Made by a program: the position numbers and the translations under genes. From contig OX485804.1 of NCBI GenBank assembly GCA_950295325.1, positions 51,634,429-51,698,428 on the forward strand: a DNA stretch of 64,000 nucleotides, given 5' to 3'. The notes beneath the pieces were generated by a model. That model had not been told where the DNA came from, made no database searches, and saw nothing but the letters and a program-made list of their open reading frames with translations. Position 1 is the stretch's first letter, and the number at the start of each line of letters is the position of its first letter. The DNA comes from Polytrichum commune (lineage: Eukaryota > Streptophyta > Polytrichopsida > Polytrichales > Polytrichaceae). Below, piece by piece: positions 47,916-59,202 of this stretch.

Positions 47916-50900
47916 CTGATAAGAGTCACACTGAAACCCTCAAAATCCGGCGGATAATGCGGCGGATAATCCGAAATCCCATATGATTTTGAGTTCATTG
48001 CAAAGTTCCCGGTGGGCTTCCATGCTGTGGATAGGTGCTCATGAACTTGCATGCTGTGGATAAGTGCTAATGAACGGCAGCATGCACGAACCTTGAAGTA
48101 TAGCTCCGACTAAGAGTTCTCTCTACGAATTCAAGAGTGGGAGAAGAGCAAAAAAGGACAGACTTTTGGGGGGTGCATCCCTTTATACTATCCACCTCCG
48201 TTTCTCCGACTTCCTCATTGGATGCCTTTCCCGCCTTGTTCTCCTGCATAGGTTTTTTCAAACCTCCTGACATAATTCCCCGTTTTCTGTTTATAGTAGA
48301 AAATGCGCATCTATCAATGCCCCTCTCATACCCCAGCCGTCATATGACTTAGTCTATGATATTTAATCTTTTTTTTTTTTGTCTTGTGTGGATATGACAT
48401 ACGCCGTTGGGAGGAAGGGTGGCGGCCACATTAATTTTTTCAAGTATCATCAAGGTATATTTTAACCAATATGTAGACCCAAACACAACTCCATTCAATG
48501 CTTTCAAGTGTAAACATATTTAGGTGGGGTTTGGGCCATTTGGAGGCTGCAATTATGAGAGAGTTTCCAAGGCTTGAGGCCATTGTCATCATGAATAGAA
48601 TTATTTATTTGTCTCCCCTAAACCCTAAACCCTAGAACCTTGCTCTATTATCTCACATGCAAGAGTGGCAATGACGAACGTATGTGGACGTTGTTAAGGG
48701 GATACTAACTACCAATGTCCCTTTTTAGTTCAATCTTTTAATGTTACTTGAATCCATCCTCAAGTTCACTTCAAGTTTACTAATGTGTGAGAGCAAAACA
48801 TCGAAGATTGGACCCTAAACCCTTATAACATCCACAACATGAAATACGCATTGACTACATACAAAACCAATTAGGATATCATGTTTAAACGTCCCATATA
48901 TCATATTAACATGATGAAGATTGTATTTACTATGACCTTCCGATTGGACTCTTCTTCATATTATGCAAACAATATCTGTTATATCTTCCTCCATTATCTA
49001 ATACACGTGGAGAGAACAATGAATAACAACATGATGTTGTGCTTCTCCGATTTACTTTTACATCACATTCCATATATGAAATACATCATGAACGATGGTT
49101 TATTAGCGACTAATATGTGATTCCCTAAAGTGAGCGAAACATCCAAAGTTGGACCCCTAGCCCCTATTAACATCCACAATATTTCATGTTATTTGAATAA
49201 ACACACGACCAATCAATATATCGCGTTTAAACGTCTCAAATAACAAATTAACATAATCAAGATCGTCTTCACTATAACCTTCCTATAAGACTCTTCTCAC
49301 GAGTAAGACAATGTTATACATTGACATTGGATAGATTAATATGTTATAACCATATCTCCTAAACCCTAAACCCTAAACACCAAATGTAGTTGTGGTCCAC
49401 TGATGCCCCCATATACAAACAACATCTAATTTATCTTGCGTCATCATCTAATATACATGGAGGGAACAATGAATAACAACATGATTGCTTGAATGGTTTC
49501 ATTTCATGTTGCGCTTATCCGATTTACTCTTATATCATAATCTATATATTAAATATATCGTGAACCATGGTTTATTGGCGAAGTCATCAAAGTCACGATC
49601 TCAGGGATGTACTTAAAACTTGCGCATGTTAGTATTTTCAAATAAGGATCATGCATTTCAAAACCCTTACAAAATGCAGTTGGGGAAGGTATTCATTTAA
49701 TAGGCTCCACACTCACGTATTCTAAATTGTTCCACATGTTGGGGGGTGTGGGACCCTTTTTTTATTCATTCAATATCGTGTGAGTTGTTGGCATCATTGG
49801 TAAAGTCTAGATGTCAATGATTCCATCGTCAAATATCACGCAATTGTATGGTTTTCCTAACATGGTCAAACAAAAGAGAAACCAATGCCTTCAATGTGTT
49901 TGGAAAAGGGAGGGTATGGTGTCATGTATGTAGGGGTTAAGTAATAGTTTAGCATAAAGTTTTGTTGTAAGAATGCATTGGCTATATAAATGGTTAGTTT
50001 TGTAGAATAACACATTTTATGTAGACCCTTAGTGTACTCCAGAGATCAAGTTACATACTATTTAAGGGCTTTATGTTGGATGAACGAGAGGTGCACTTGT
50101 GCACTTCATAATTATGTCTTGCTATAACTTTTTACCGACATTATCGTTTTTAACCAACTAAGTCAGATCATAATCTTTCGTGTGCATACTACCTACTTAT
50201 GTTATTTGGATGAAAAAAATACTTTCTATTAAATGTTACAGAAATGTGTAGCTCCGAATGGTAACCCACACTAATTAGAGAAAACAGTCTAGTGGATTAG
50301 GAAATGATCACAAGCACAAGGGATTGAAATCTTGAGAAACTTGTACAAAAGCTTTGGTGGGGTGCGAGGTGGGGGTGGGGGCCATTTTATACATCATAGT
50401 AGAGTTATACATGAAGTCGAGGATCAAACTTAGGTTTGAGAATAGAACCATAAAGTCATCCAATTATTTCAAGGGCTTAGAACCATATTTATTGTAAGAC
50501 CACAACAACATAGTCTAATGTTTGGGTCGTCCTACCTAAACCATCACAAATTAACGAATAAAGTGATTAATACAAATGTAGCCTAAAAAATAAGTGACTT
50601 AGCCTATAAAATTTTGAAAGTGTAGGACAAAGAGCCTATGCACAATTTAAGAACATAGGATATCAACCTATGTGATAAAAAACATGTAGGAAATTTTACA
50701 TACAATTTGTTTAAAATAGAGGATTTTGGCCATTCATCCTTCTTCAAATTCGGAAATTAGTTGGCCTAAGTACATATCTTTAGGCTATATCTTAGGAAGA
50801 ATAGAGGTTGAATCAGAAGATGGTGAGGACTTTCACCCTTGAACTCATTTGAATTTAAGCAACCTTTCATAACTTATAATCAACGCTTTAAAAAACAGAT

Positions 50901-51130
50901 GGTTAATCCTTGGCCTTCAAACGTGGTGAAAGGCTTAGCCAGGTTCAATTCCTGCCAAGGATACGACTTAGTACTCAAATTTTGAATGCAATTGGCGGGT
51001 AACTTAAAGGCTCAAAAGGTTTTCAACTTACAAAAATTTGATATTGTAGTATGCAACCTATGCCATGAGGGAAATTGCCTATGCCTTTTTAAAGAGGTAG
51101 GCCCGCTAAGGGTTTAGAGTCGGGCTTTCG
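47916..51130. other. Intergenic between the divergent genes
   Basis: No gene is recognised. Telomere-type CCCTAAA runs occur near 48617 and 49358. A decayed copy of the palindrome (gtttgggtcgtcctacctaaa and one more base) starts at 50522. A 68-codon minus-strand frame at 48067-48273 could be a leader exon of the DUF7869-type gene, but nothing confirms it. Confidence 0.45.
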
Positions 51131-52065
51131 AATTTAGGGTTCCCTATAGCCCTATTCCCGTGGGTGCCCTAATCTTGTGGGCACCCTATTCGCGCGGTTG
51201 GGGGCCAATTCCCGAGGCAAACAAAACCCCAACCGTCACAAAATTTCATTCTTTCTCTCTTACTCTCCGCGCCAAGCATACGCTCCGCGCCTCGCTTGGA
51301 AGCGCCGCCTCTCCTGAAGCGCCGCTTTCGCGAAGCGGCGTGGCGATTCAGGCGCATGTGTAGCTTTTAGTTTGCTTTCTCCCGCGTTTTGCTTGTATTT
51401 CATTCTTCTATATCCCTCCTTTCTCTTGCTCTACAACAGAATAGCACTTGTTCAACCTTGGAAGTTAGGAAGAGTTTAGAAAAAACCAGAAACACACGGA
51501 GGAAGGTTTTAGGGCGTGAGGGTGAAGGAAAGAGTTGGAAGAGTTGTTGGAAGAGTGTTGGAAGAGTGTTGGAAGAGAGTTGGAAGAGTGTCCAGGAGTT
51601 CTTGTGAGATTCAGGAGTGTTTGTGAGGTGCACGTTTTGTGAGTTTGTGTTGTTTTAGGTTTGTTTGATAGATTCAGCAGTTTTTTGTGAGATTCAGGAG
51701 TGGTTATATCTTTGAAGTTTTGGGAGTTTGTGTTGTTTAAGGAGTGCTTGAGAGATTTCGAATTCGTTTAAGAGGTATAGTAGTTGTGTGTGAGATTCAG
51801 TAGTTGGTTCAGAGGTTCAGGAATTCGTTCAGAGATTCAGGAGTTTGTTGAGAGATTCAAGAGTTGTTTGAGAGAATTTATAATTGTTTGGAAGCCACAG
51901 AACCAGATCTACTCCAAAGTGTCTGCAACACATCTTTCAAAGGTATTGTGTTTTCTTATATCCACAATGTGAGATGTTTAATTCATGGTTTGTAGCATAC
52001 ACAACGCATAAGCAATGTATATGCTTCATGCCAAGTTTAAAATATATAATAAAATAATACTATTT
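51131..52065 (+). promoter_or_regulatory. Probable promoter and 5' leader of the four-exon gene
   Basis: A GC-rich patch (51160-51365) is followed by purine-rich minisatellites: ttggaagag-type units (51535-51590) and 'gagattcaggag' units (51605-51870). A donor-like aaag|gtattg occurs at 51942. Together with the acceptor ttacag at 52711-52716, it would make a 5' intron containing palindrome array 2. This is inference from splice words and layout. Confidence 0.4.
51535..51590 (+). repeat. TTGGAAGAG minisatellite
   Basis: About six units of gttggaagag(t) in tandem, some with an extra ag or tgt, within the likely 5' leader region. Confidence 0.8.
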
Positions 52066-52404
52066 GGGGAGACGACCCAAACACAACCTCTTGTTTGGGT
52101 CGATCGACCCAAACACAACCACTTGTTTGGGTCGATCGACCCAAACACATCTTTTTGTTTGGGTCGATCGACCCAAACACAGCCTCTTGTTTGGGTCGGT
52201 CGACCCAAACACAAGTTATTGTTTGGGTCGTCCGACCTAAACATGTCCTCATTTTGGGACCCTGACCCCTAAAGAAAGCCACATGTCTGTGAACCTAAAC
52301 ACAAAAGAAAGCCTCATGTTTGGGTCGTTCGACCCAAACATGGCCTCATGATTGGGAACCTAAACCCAAAACAAAGCCTCATGTTTGGGTCGACCGACCC
52401 AAAC
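52066..52404. repeat. Palindrome array 2: exact 32-bp spacing, then decaying
   Basis: After a half copy (52066-52083), full copies start at 52093, 52125, 52157, 52189 and 52221, exactly 32 bp apart, with centres AT, AT, AT, GT and TC. Two more follow at 52318 (TT) and 52383 (AC), with eroded units between. Two further copies with arm mismatches lie at 52577-52598 and 52668-52689. All sit just before the first coding exon of the plus-strand gene. Confidence 0.97.
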
Positions 52405-52716
52405 ACGACGTCTGAACAAGTAAAGTATCAAAAAATCCTTCAGATGTCCATAATTGAAATTGATGAAATCATGTACATACACATATATTATACTAAATAC
52501 ACACAAACTCTCTAACGAGGAACCATCATAGGTCTATTTCAGCACACAAGGAGCACGAGCCACCAAGTGTTCAAGGTTTCGGTCGATCGACCCAAACCTT
52601 GAATTCGGGCTGGTCAATAAAATACATTTGTTCCATTTCCACCAAATGTTAAATGCATTGTCGACTACTTTGGGTCGATCGACCGAAACTAATAGTTTTA
52701 ATTTCTGGACTTACAG

Positions 52717-55700
52717 ATGGCCCCCAAGAAGAGACCTGGAGAAAGGTTCTTTATGCTCGCGCCAGACGTAATATGGTAGGAGTATGAAACCCCCCAGGAC
52801 GACTCATACGTGCCCAAGGATGGGCTTGTCCTTGCGTGGTCAGTTCAGGTTGTAAAGGGCTCCCAGTTCAAGCTCCTGTTCGTGGTCAAAGTAGGGACCC
52901 ACGAGAACCACACTTGGACAACGTTGACAGGATGGGAGGTTGCGTCCGTCCAAGCCCTCGGGGATTACGTGGACGTAATTCTCGAGAACTCCGCCGTGCA
53001 GAACGCCCACATGTTCATGCACCAGTTCTCCGAGTCATTCGACACTATATACGCCAAGGAGTCATGCGTGGAGCCTGAAACAATTAAACCGGAGACAATT
53101 TTCATAGATGGCAATGTAACCAACACGAAGGTTGCAAGTAGGTTTACAAAATTGAAACAGGCCATCACGGTCCTCAACAAGGCGCTGCAAAGTAAAGCCA
53201 AAACGCAGAAGCCTGTGAGGCGTAAGGCAACGGCGGAAGAAGGCGCAGGGTCGTCCAGACCCCAAACTGTGAGGATACCGTGTCCGGTCCCTGCAGACTC
53301 CAGACGGCCTAGCACTACAGGAACGCCGGCTGACAGCGAAACGCCCACACCGTCCGGAAGCCGGCAGACGACCCCGTCGAAGAGGGCGAGAGAGTCCTCC
53401 GTCATGACCACCGAGCCAGTTTCCCCGGAGCTGCGGATGCCGAAACCTGGCCAAGAGGTGGATGCAGGCGAGATACAGAAAATCAATGATAACTTCGAGA
53501 CGAAGTGCCTGCATTGCATGGGCAGGGACTTCAAGTTCGAGGTGAACATTGCACAGTGCCACCTTGCGCCACCTGAGAAGTGTGTCCGAGCCAAGGAGGA
53601 CGCCTACGTCGACTGGATGGTCGCTCAGATCTTGGGAGGGCAATTCAAAGACGACAGGCAGACAATTGTTGTCATGCTGCAAGGGCTGAAGAGAATGCCG
53701 ACGCCTGAAATGTGGCCGACAATATGCAAAGGCGACTTCTGGCTGATTGACGGCCAGCACAGTGTGGAGGCGTCCAAAAAAATTCAGCTGATGACCGAGT
53801 GGGACGACCCCAACAACCAAAAGGAGAAGCTAAAGGTGTGGAAGGCATTGGTGGTTTGGTCTGACAACGAGACCGTACTAACCGACATCTCACGCTTCTT
53901 CAACATGGAAAACAAGAAGAGGGCGTACCAGACATCCTGGATTCGGAACATCATGGCCTCGAAGGAGGTGTGGGAGTTTTACGGCAGGCCTCCCAAGGAA
54001 AGGGAGAATGCTAAAGACAAGAACCCAAAATGGGAGGTGAGTATGTTTGGATCGATCGACCCAAACTCTTAAATTGTTTACCTTTTTTATTCAGGTTTAT
54101 AGTTTGGGTCGATCGACCCAAACTGTAACATTGCTTATTTTTTCTCGTGAGATTTATAGTTTGGGTCGATCGACCCAAACTCTTACATTCGCAGTTTTCT
54201 AACGTGTGTTATTTACTTCATGTGCAGGACTTCAAATACCAGATGATCAACAAATTATCCTCGATTGACAACGTTTCCCACAAGCAGAAGAAGTACAACG
54301 AGCTAAGAGGAGAAATTTATTTAATCACAGTGTCTGACTCCGTGTGGGGGAGATGGAAGAGTGTTTTCGAGAAACACGAGACGGGGGACCTCATGGATCC
54401 CGACACCGGCATGCTCTTCAATTAGACTGCGCGCTTCAAGCAGATGAAGCCTCTGGTGAGGGAGTTCTTCAGGGCTCTTCAAGGTCTCTCGGAGACAGAG
54501 ATGGAAAAGGTGGCGTCCCACATCCTTCACGTACAGCCGACGGCGAAGAGATGTTGGGTCCACCCGAAGATCGTATTCATCAAGCCCAAAATCTTCGTCC
54601 CTTCATGCTACACCATGAAGGAATGGACGGAGAATAGGAAAAAGAAGACGACCATCGTCCAGGAACTGCACAAGCTGGTGCCGGAAAGGAAGCTCATAGT
54701 GGATGGAGAGGTCGACGAGGCGCACTGGAGGGCATTCAAAGCCGACTACAAGTTCACCAGTGCGTCAATGGCGGCACTCATCAGGGAGGCGGGAGATGAC
54801 TTCCTGAAGTCCAAGCTTGTGAAGGGGGGGAGGAACCGGGCGCTTCCCGAACACTCCGCGCGTGCCTTCTCCAACTTTATAAAGGAGAAGAAGATCGTCA
54901 GCTTCGAGGGCGACGCCTACTTCAACTTGGTCATCCTCGAGCCTCTCAAGATCCAAGGATGGCCGGGCTCTGATGCCAGGAAGGCTATCAGGACAAAAGC
55001 CGGGGACCGCTTCCCCTTCGGAATGATAGACTTCAGGAACATCCCTGGAGCCTCATTCGAGGGGACAATGAGCACCCCATTCTACGAGCCGTTCTTCACG
55101 AAGTTTGTGGATTACGGCAGCCCCAAATTTAGGGAGGTCGACGTCTGGCTGTGGATTGTCAAGGACAGGAGGGCAGAGCAGGTGTACGAGATCGTGCGGA
55201 AATTGCAGCCAGAGTACGCCGTCTCAAAATCTCACTACGTTGCTGCACCGGCGGAGGGGGCGTACAGCACGCTGAAAGACAAGAAGACGAAGATCGTCAA
55301 CGTGCTGTGCTTGTACTTTGTGTACAAAGCTGAGCTGCTTAAGGTGCCAAACCATCCCATAGCCAGGATGGAGAAGCTCTTCCAAGTCCAAGAAGGGTTG
55401 GGCACCAGCAGGAGCTTGTACGACGAGGCGAAGTACGCCAACTACCCCGCGGATGAGCTGCGCATGGAGTTCTATCTGCGGATGATGAGGACCCTCACAA
55501 AGAGAGGGGACTGCATCTTCAACGTCTTCGGGGGTTCCAAACCGGTTTTCGCAGCCATGGTAAGCAAATAACCTGAAGGAACTATATGGACGGTTTGGGT
55601 CGAGCGACCCAAACTAACTATTCTTATTTTGTTTTGGATGTCACTTTCCATTATTTGTTCATTTGGTGATACTAATAGTATTGATTTTGATTGTGCAGAT

Positions 55701-58494
55701 GTCTGGGTTGAACATCTACTCCTATGTGGAGGATGCCGATGTTCAATTCTATAGGACCCAGAAGGCGCTGGCCAAGAGAATGGACATCCTCGACTGGATA
55801 CCCGGATCCTACGTCGAAGAGATCGTCGAGGGGGGCGAGAATCCTTTGGATATGGCGAGGCGAATCAACCCGGGTGAATTTGCCATGCGAGCCCCCGTTC
55901 AATTGCCAGAGCCGCTCATCGGGTTGCATCCGGGCAATCCCTCTATGGGAGCAGGTGGCGAGGTTGCGGAGGAGGGGGAGGAAGAGGAGGAGGAGGAAGC
56001 AGAGAAAGTGGAAGGGGAGGTGGAGGAAGGGGCAATAGGATTCACTCAAGAATCCGAGGCCCCTCAGCGGAAGAAGGCCATGCGGGCTGCAACGCCGCAG
56101 AGCAAGCTAGTACCCGTCCTAACGGTGGCCGACGCGAAGGACATGTATTCGAGGGACGCGACGGCCACCTTCAGGGAGCGGCGAATGCTGAAGGGGAAGA
56201 AGTTGTACGGGGACTATGCGGTGGAGGAGACAATCGCCATAAGCTCCGAGGACGACGACGACATGGAGCTCGCGAAGAGGCTGAGGTCGGATCCTGCCTC
56301 CCCCACAGCGTTCGCCGGGATGGTGAGGGTGAAACCCGAGGTCCTCACCGTGGAGGAGGCCAACGTGAAGATGCTCCGGGACGAGGAGCAACGCGTCCGA
56401 TTGCAAAAGGCCGCCGCTGAGGAGCCCTCGGTCCGCAACGAAGTCGCGGAGTTGAGGGCTCTCCTGTTGGAGCAGGAGCGGCAAAGGGCGATGGCCCCAC
56501 CTCCGTCCCAAGCGGACCTGATCACGCAAGTGATCCAGGGCATGCTGGCGCAGGGATTGGTGATGGCTCCCCCGAGTTCATTCCCTCATTTGCCCGCAGG
56601 CTTCCCTCCACAGGATATCCGCCCGCGGCCGGCGCCGCAGCAGTCCTTCAGCTTCGCGCATTTGCTGCAGCCGCACGCCCGCCCTTACGCGCCCGTCCAG
56701 TAGGTGGACGACCCCAACCTTTGGCGCGTCCCAGGAGCTTCCAGCCCGTTGGCACCCCCGCTGCTCCGGCCTCCCATCCTCTTGCCCCCACACCACCAGC
56801 GGGACGACCCCCACATGTTTGGGTCGTCCGACCCAAACAGTGCCGACGTTGCAGCGTCCCAGAGCGACGCTCGCCAAGCAGCAGGGTTTGGGTCGGCCGA
56901 CCCAAACCCCGTCCCCGATCAGACCCCGGTGGACGAGCCCATGCTAGATGTTGAAGGCCCGCAAGGGCCTGGTGATACCTCTACTCCTAACCCAGTCGAT
57001 GAACCAATGCATGATGCGCATGCGGAGGTTGGGTTGGGAGAAAGGCCTGACAGTCAGCCTTTGCAGGAGCAGGTTGCGGCTGACGTCGTCGTCGGAGGCG
57101 GCGGTGACAGAGGTGGGGCAGCGCACGCGGTGACGGCATCCACGTCGTCAAGGCACGACCAAGGCAAGGTAATGCACTGACCCCACTCAGTTTGGGTCGG
57201 TCGACCCAAACTCCATGGGTCTTTGTCTTCTTGCCTTGGTCGTGTCCCCTAACTACCCTAAACTCACGGACACGTCGCCCCCCCGGCACTCGCGCCCTTT
57301 GCCACTTCCCCCCGACCATTCGTTCGTCCACATACCCCCCGGCTTGCGACGAAGTCTTCATCACGGCGGCCCGTCTCTTCAATTTTTGCTAGATGTAGAA
57401 GTAGGCTAGTTTGAACGCATCGTTCAACGCGGCTCCCCCCAATCAAGATGTACATAGAGCATTGTATACAATATAATCACCATTTTTTACTCCTATATAC
57501 TCGTATCCTGTGTTTGAATGTATGTTGTATGCTCTTGCCTATCTTGTGTCCCTTGTTGCACCCCCTCCAAAATGAATCAAATGGTTTTGTGTTTGCACCG
57601 AGAACACTCGTTTCTTTAATGCTTCGTTTGGACATAGCATGACATAAGTCGCCCACCGTTTTCTCTCGATCGTATCCGCAGGGCTCGGAGCATAGCGTAG
57701 CGGCTCCCCGACGCTCTTCTCCAAGGAGCGAAGAGGGCAGCGCGGCGGCACCCCCGGTTTTACCCGCCCCGCCCCCGCGGCCGAAGAAACGATTCCTGGT
57801 GTTAGACCTGAACGGGGTCCTCGTCCAATGCGTTCATTGCCCGAGGACCCCCACGGTGCCCTTTTGCAAGCCCGAGGACGCGAATTACGACGGCCCGCCC
57901 ACGTTCATAAAGAGCAAGCTAGTTCACCTCCGCCCGTGGCTTCGAACCTTCCTCCATATGGCCCAACAACGATGGTGGGTGGTCGTTTGGAGCTCCATGA
58001 CGGCCGAGAACACCAATGCCGTCGTGGAGTTCATCTTCAAGGGCATCGAGCCCCCGTGCATAGTCCTAGCACAGGAAGCCTGTAGAATATTGTACACACC
58101 GGACGGCAAAGTCGTCAAAAAACCAAACAACCCCGCTTCCCCCCAATACCTCAAGGTCTTGAAGCCCATTTTTTGGGACCAGTGGCCGTCCTTGATAGGC
58201 GTCCCCTACGACGTCCGTCCCACCCGCGAGAACACGCTCATGGTGGACGACAGCGCCGCAAAGAACATGTTGAACCTGACGGCCAACCTCATAGTTTGCC
58301 CTACCTGGACGGTCGAGAAGGTCCGGGACCGATTTTTGTTAGACCTTGGTAAATACCTCCAGGCGCTCTGCGGAAGCGGACTGCCCGTAAACAATTTTGT
58401 TAGGAACAATCCGATAGGCGAGAGATACTTGGATCCACGAGACCATTTGTACAGAGAGTTGTTATCTCACGCGAAATTTAACAAGCTCATTTGA
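52717..58494 (+). CDS. Four-exon gene: DGQH/ParB-like segment plus FCP1-like HAD domain, three in-frame TAG
   Basis: Exons 52717-54036, 54228-55559, 55699-57168 and 57682-58494, all joined in phase 0 at GT-AG sites; about 1,644 codons. Exon 1 has a lysine- and proline-rich linker and GDFWLIDGQHSVEASKKI, resembling the ParB-like nuclease box (weak call). Exon 2 is a conserved-looking helical region (KFREVDVWLWIVKDRRAEQV). Exon 3 starts MSGLNIYSYVEDADVQFY, then an acidic tract and a Q/P-rich tail. Exon 4 is an FCP1/NLI-type HAD domain: FLVLDLNGVLVQ (the second catalytic Asp of DxD is Asn, as in a known plant subset), VVVWSSMTAENT, NTLMVDDSAAKN, ending HAKFNKLI. TAG codons at 52777, 54423 and 56701 interrupt it, with no in-frame TAA or TGA. 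The exons are much GC-richer than the surroundings. Introns carry the 22-bp palindrome. The product is unknown; the gene is either recently decayed or read through. Confidence 0.72.
54045..54180. repeat. Three palindromes at exact 57-bp spacing in intron 1
   Basis: Copies start at 54045, 54102 and 54159, each with centre AT (the first with one arm mismatch), starting only 9 bp after the exon 1 boundary. They fill most of the 191-bp intron. Confidence 0.96.
55593..55614. repeat. Single palindrome in intron 2, centre AG
   Basis: Arms are perfect (GTTTGGGTCG and CGACCCAAAC) around AG, within the 139-bp intron between exons 2 and 3. Confidence 0.95.
56817..56907. repeat. Two palindromes inside coding exon 3
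   Basis: Copies at 56817-56838 (centre TC) and 56886-56907 (centre GC), both with perfect arms, read in frame as MFGSSDPNS and GFGSADPNP. They lie after the third TAG, in a proline-rich stretch. Confidence 0.95.
57190..57211. repeat. Single palindrome in intron 3, centre GT
   Basis: Perfect arms around GT, 22 bp past the exon 3 donor. The remaining ~470 bp of the intron hold no second intact copy. Confidence 0.95.
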
Positions 58495-58501
58495 GACACT
58501 A

Positions 58502-58539
58502 CGTGTGTTTGTATGTATGTGTGTGTGTGTGTGTGTGTG
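58502..58539 (+). repeat. (TG)n microsatellite in the 3' flank
   Basis: TGTGTTTGTATGTATG followed by a pure TG run, starting 8 bp after the stop of the FCP1-like exon. Confidence 0.9.
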
Positions 58540-58649
58540 GGCGCGCCCTTTCATTTTGTGTAGTATATGCTTCATATGTATCTTGATTTTCACGCGCTCT
58601 ATCAAACCCTCCTCCCTTGGATTTTGTTTCGTTTCCTTTTTTGCGCCAG

Positions 58650-59202
58650 CGTTTGGAGCCCTCGATTGACATCGTCAGCGAGTCAGACTTGGGGAGCTTC
58701 TTCTACGAGACCGTCTACGACGCTGCGTCGACCATTGACTACTCCAAGGAGCCTCTTGACGCCGGCGTCGTCGATAGCCCCCCACCCAAGCAAATCTTCC
58801 GGCATTCTCCATCCCCGTCGCCGCTCAAGGGCATAAATCGCAAATGCGTCCGGACATCCCCCTCTCCGCCCGGCGGCAGTAGTACACCTCAACGGCGGCT
58901 GCGGATGGACGCTCGGCCAACGAAGAGTGGAACCCTTCCTATTCCTTTGCGGGACGCATTGCCCCTCCTCGCCGACTCCGACGGGAACGCCCCCGGTGAC
59001 AAGGTGAGCCCCCCCCCCCCCCAAAACCTGGTTAACCGCGCATTACAATAATTTTGCACTTAAAAAATGAACGTGTGACACGTTTGGGTCTTCCTCCCTA
59101 AACTAACACATGTGGTCTTGCATTGACGCGTTGCAGGTTGCTCCCACCCGTAAACCTATGCGTCTAGTGCGTCCATCGAGTTCGAGCGTATGTACGCCAT
59201 GA
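58650..59202 (+). CDS. Small two-exon coding segment, unidentified
   Basis: Exon 58650-59003 follows an acceptor-like ttgcgccag and reads RLEPSIDIVSESDLGSFFYE, then a Ser/Pro/Arg-rich stretch to GNAPGDK. A donor gtgag is followed at once by a C run. Exon 59137-59202 follows gcgttgcag and reads VAPTRKPMRLVRPSSSSVCT, ending with TGA. Phase is 0 at the join. The codon use is as GC-rich as in the upstream gene. The start is not identified: it could be a separate gene with an upstream leader, or a former or alternative 3' part of the four-exon gene. A decayed palindrome (gtttgggtcttcctccctaaa) lies in the intron at 59081. No family is recognised. Confidence 0.5.

Noticed and set aside
47246..48052. 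Long open frames on both strands (up to 191 codons) through palindrome array 1
   Set aside because: Their period follows the ~64-bp repeat and the translation is a repeated FGSVD/RPKP pattern on both strands. They are by-products of the array, not genes.
52015..52282. Open frames of 72-85 codons across palindrome array 2
   Set aside because: They arise from the 32-bp repeat, appear on both strands, and lie in a probable intron.
52066..52404. CRISPR-like array (regular 22-bp repeat with 10-bp spacers)
   Set aside because: Spacers are too short and similar to each other, the repeat is a perfect palindrome with a variable centre, and the host is a plant. No cas-like gene is present.
53062..53820. 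252-codon minus-strand frame opposite exon 1
   Set aside because: It is the shadow of a GC-rich coding exon on the opposite strand, with no motif of its own.
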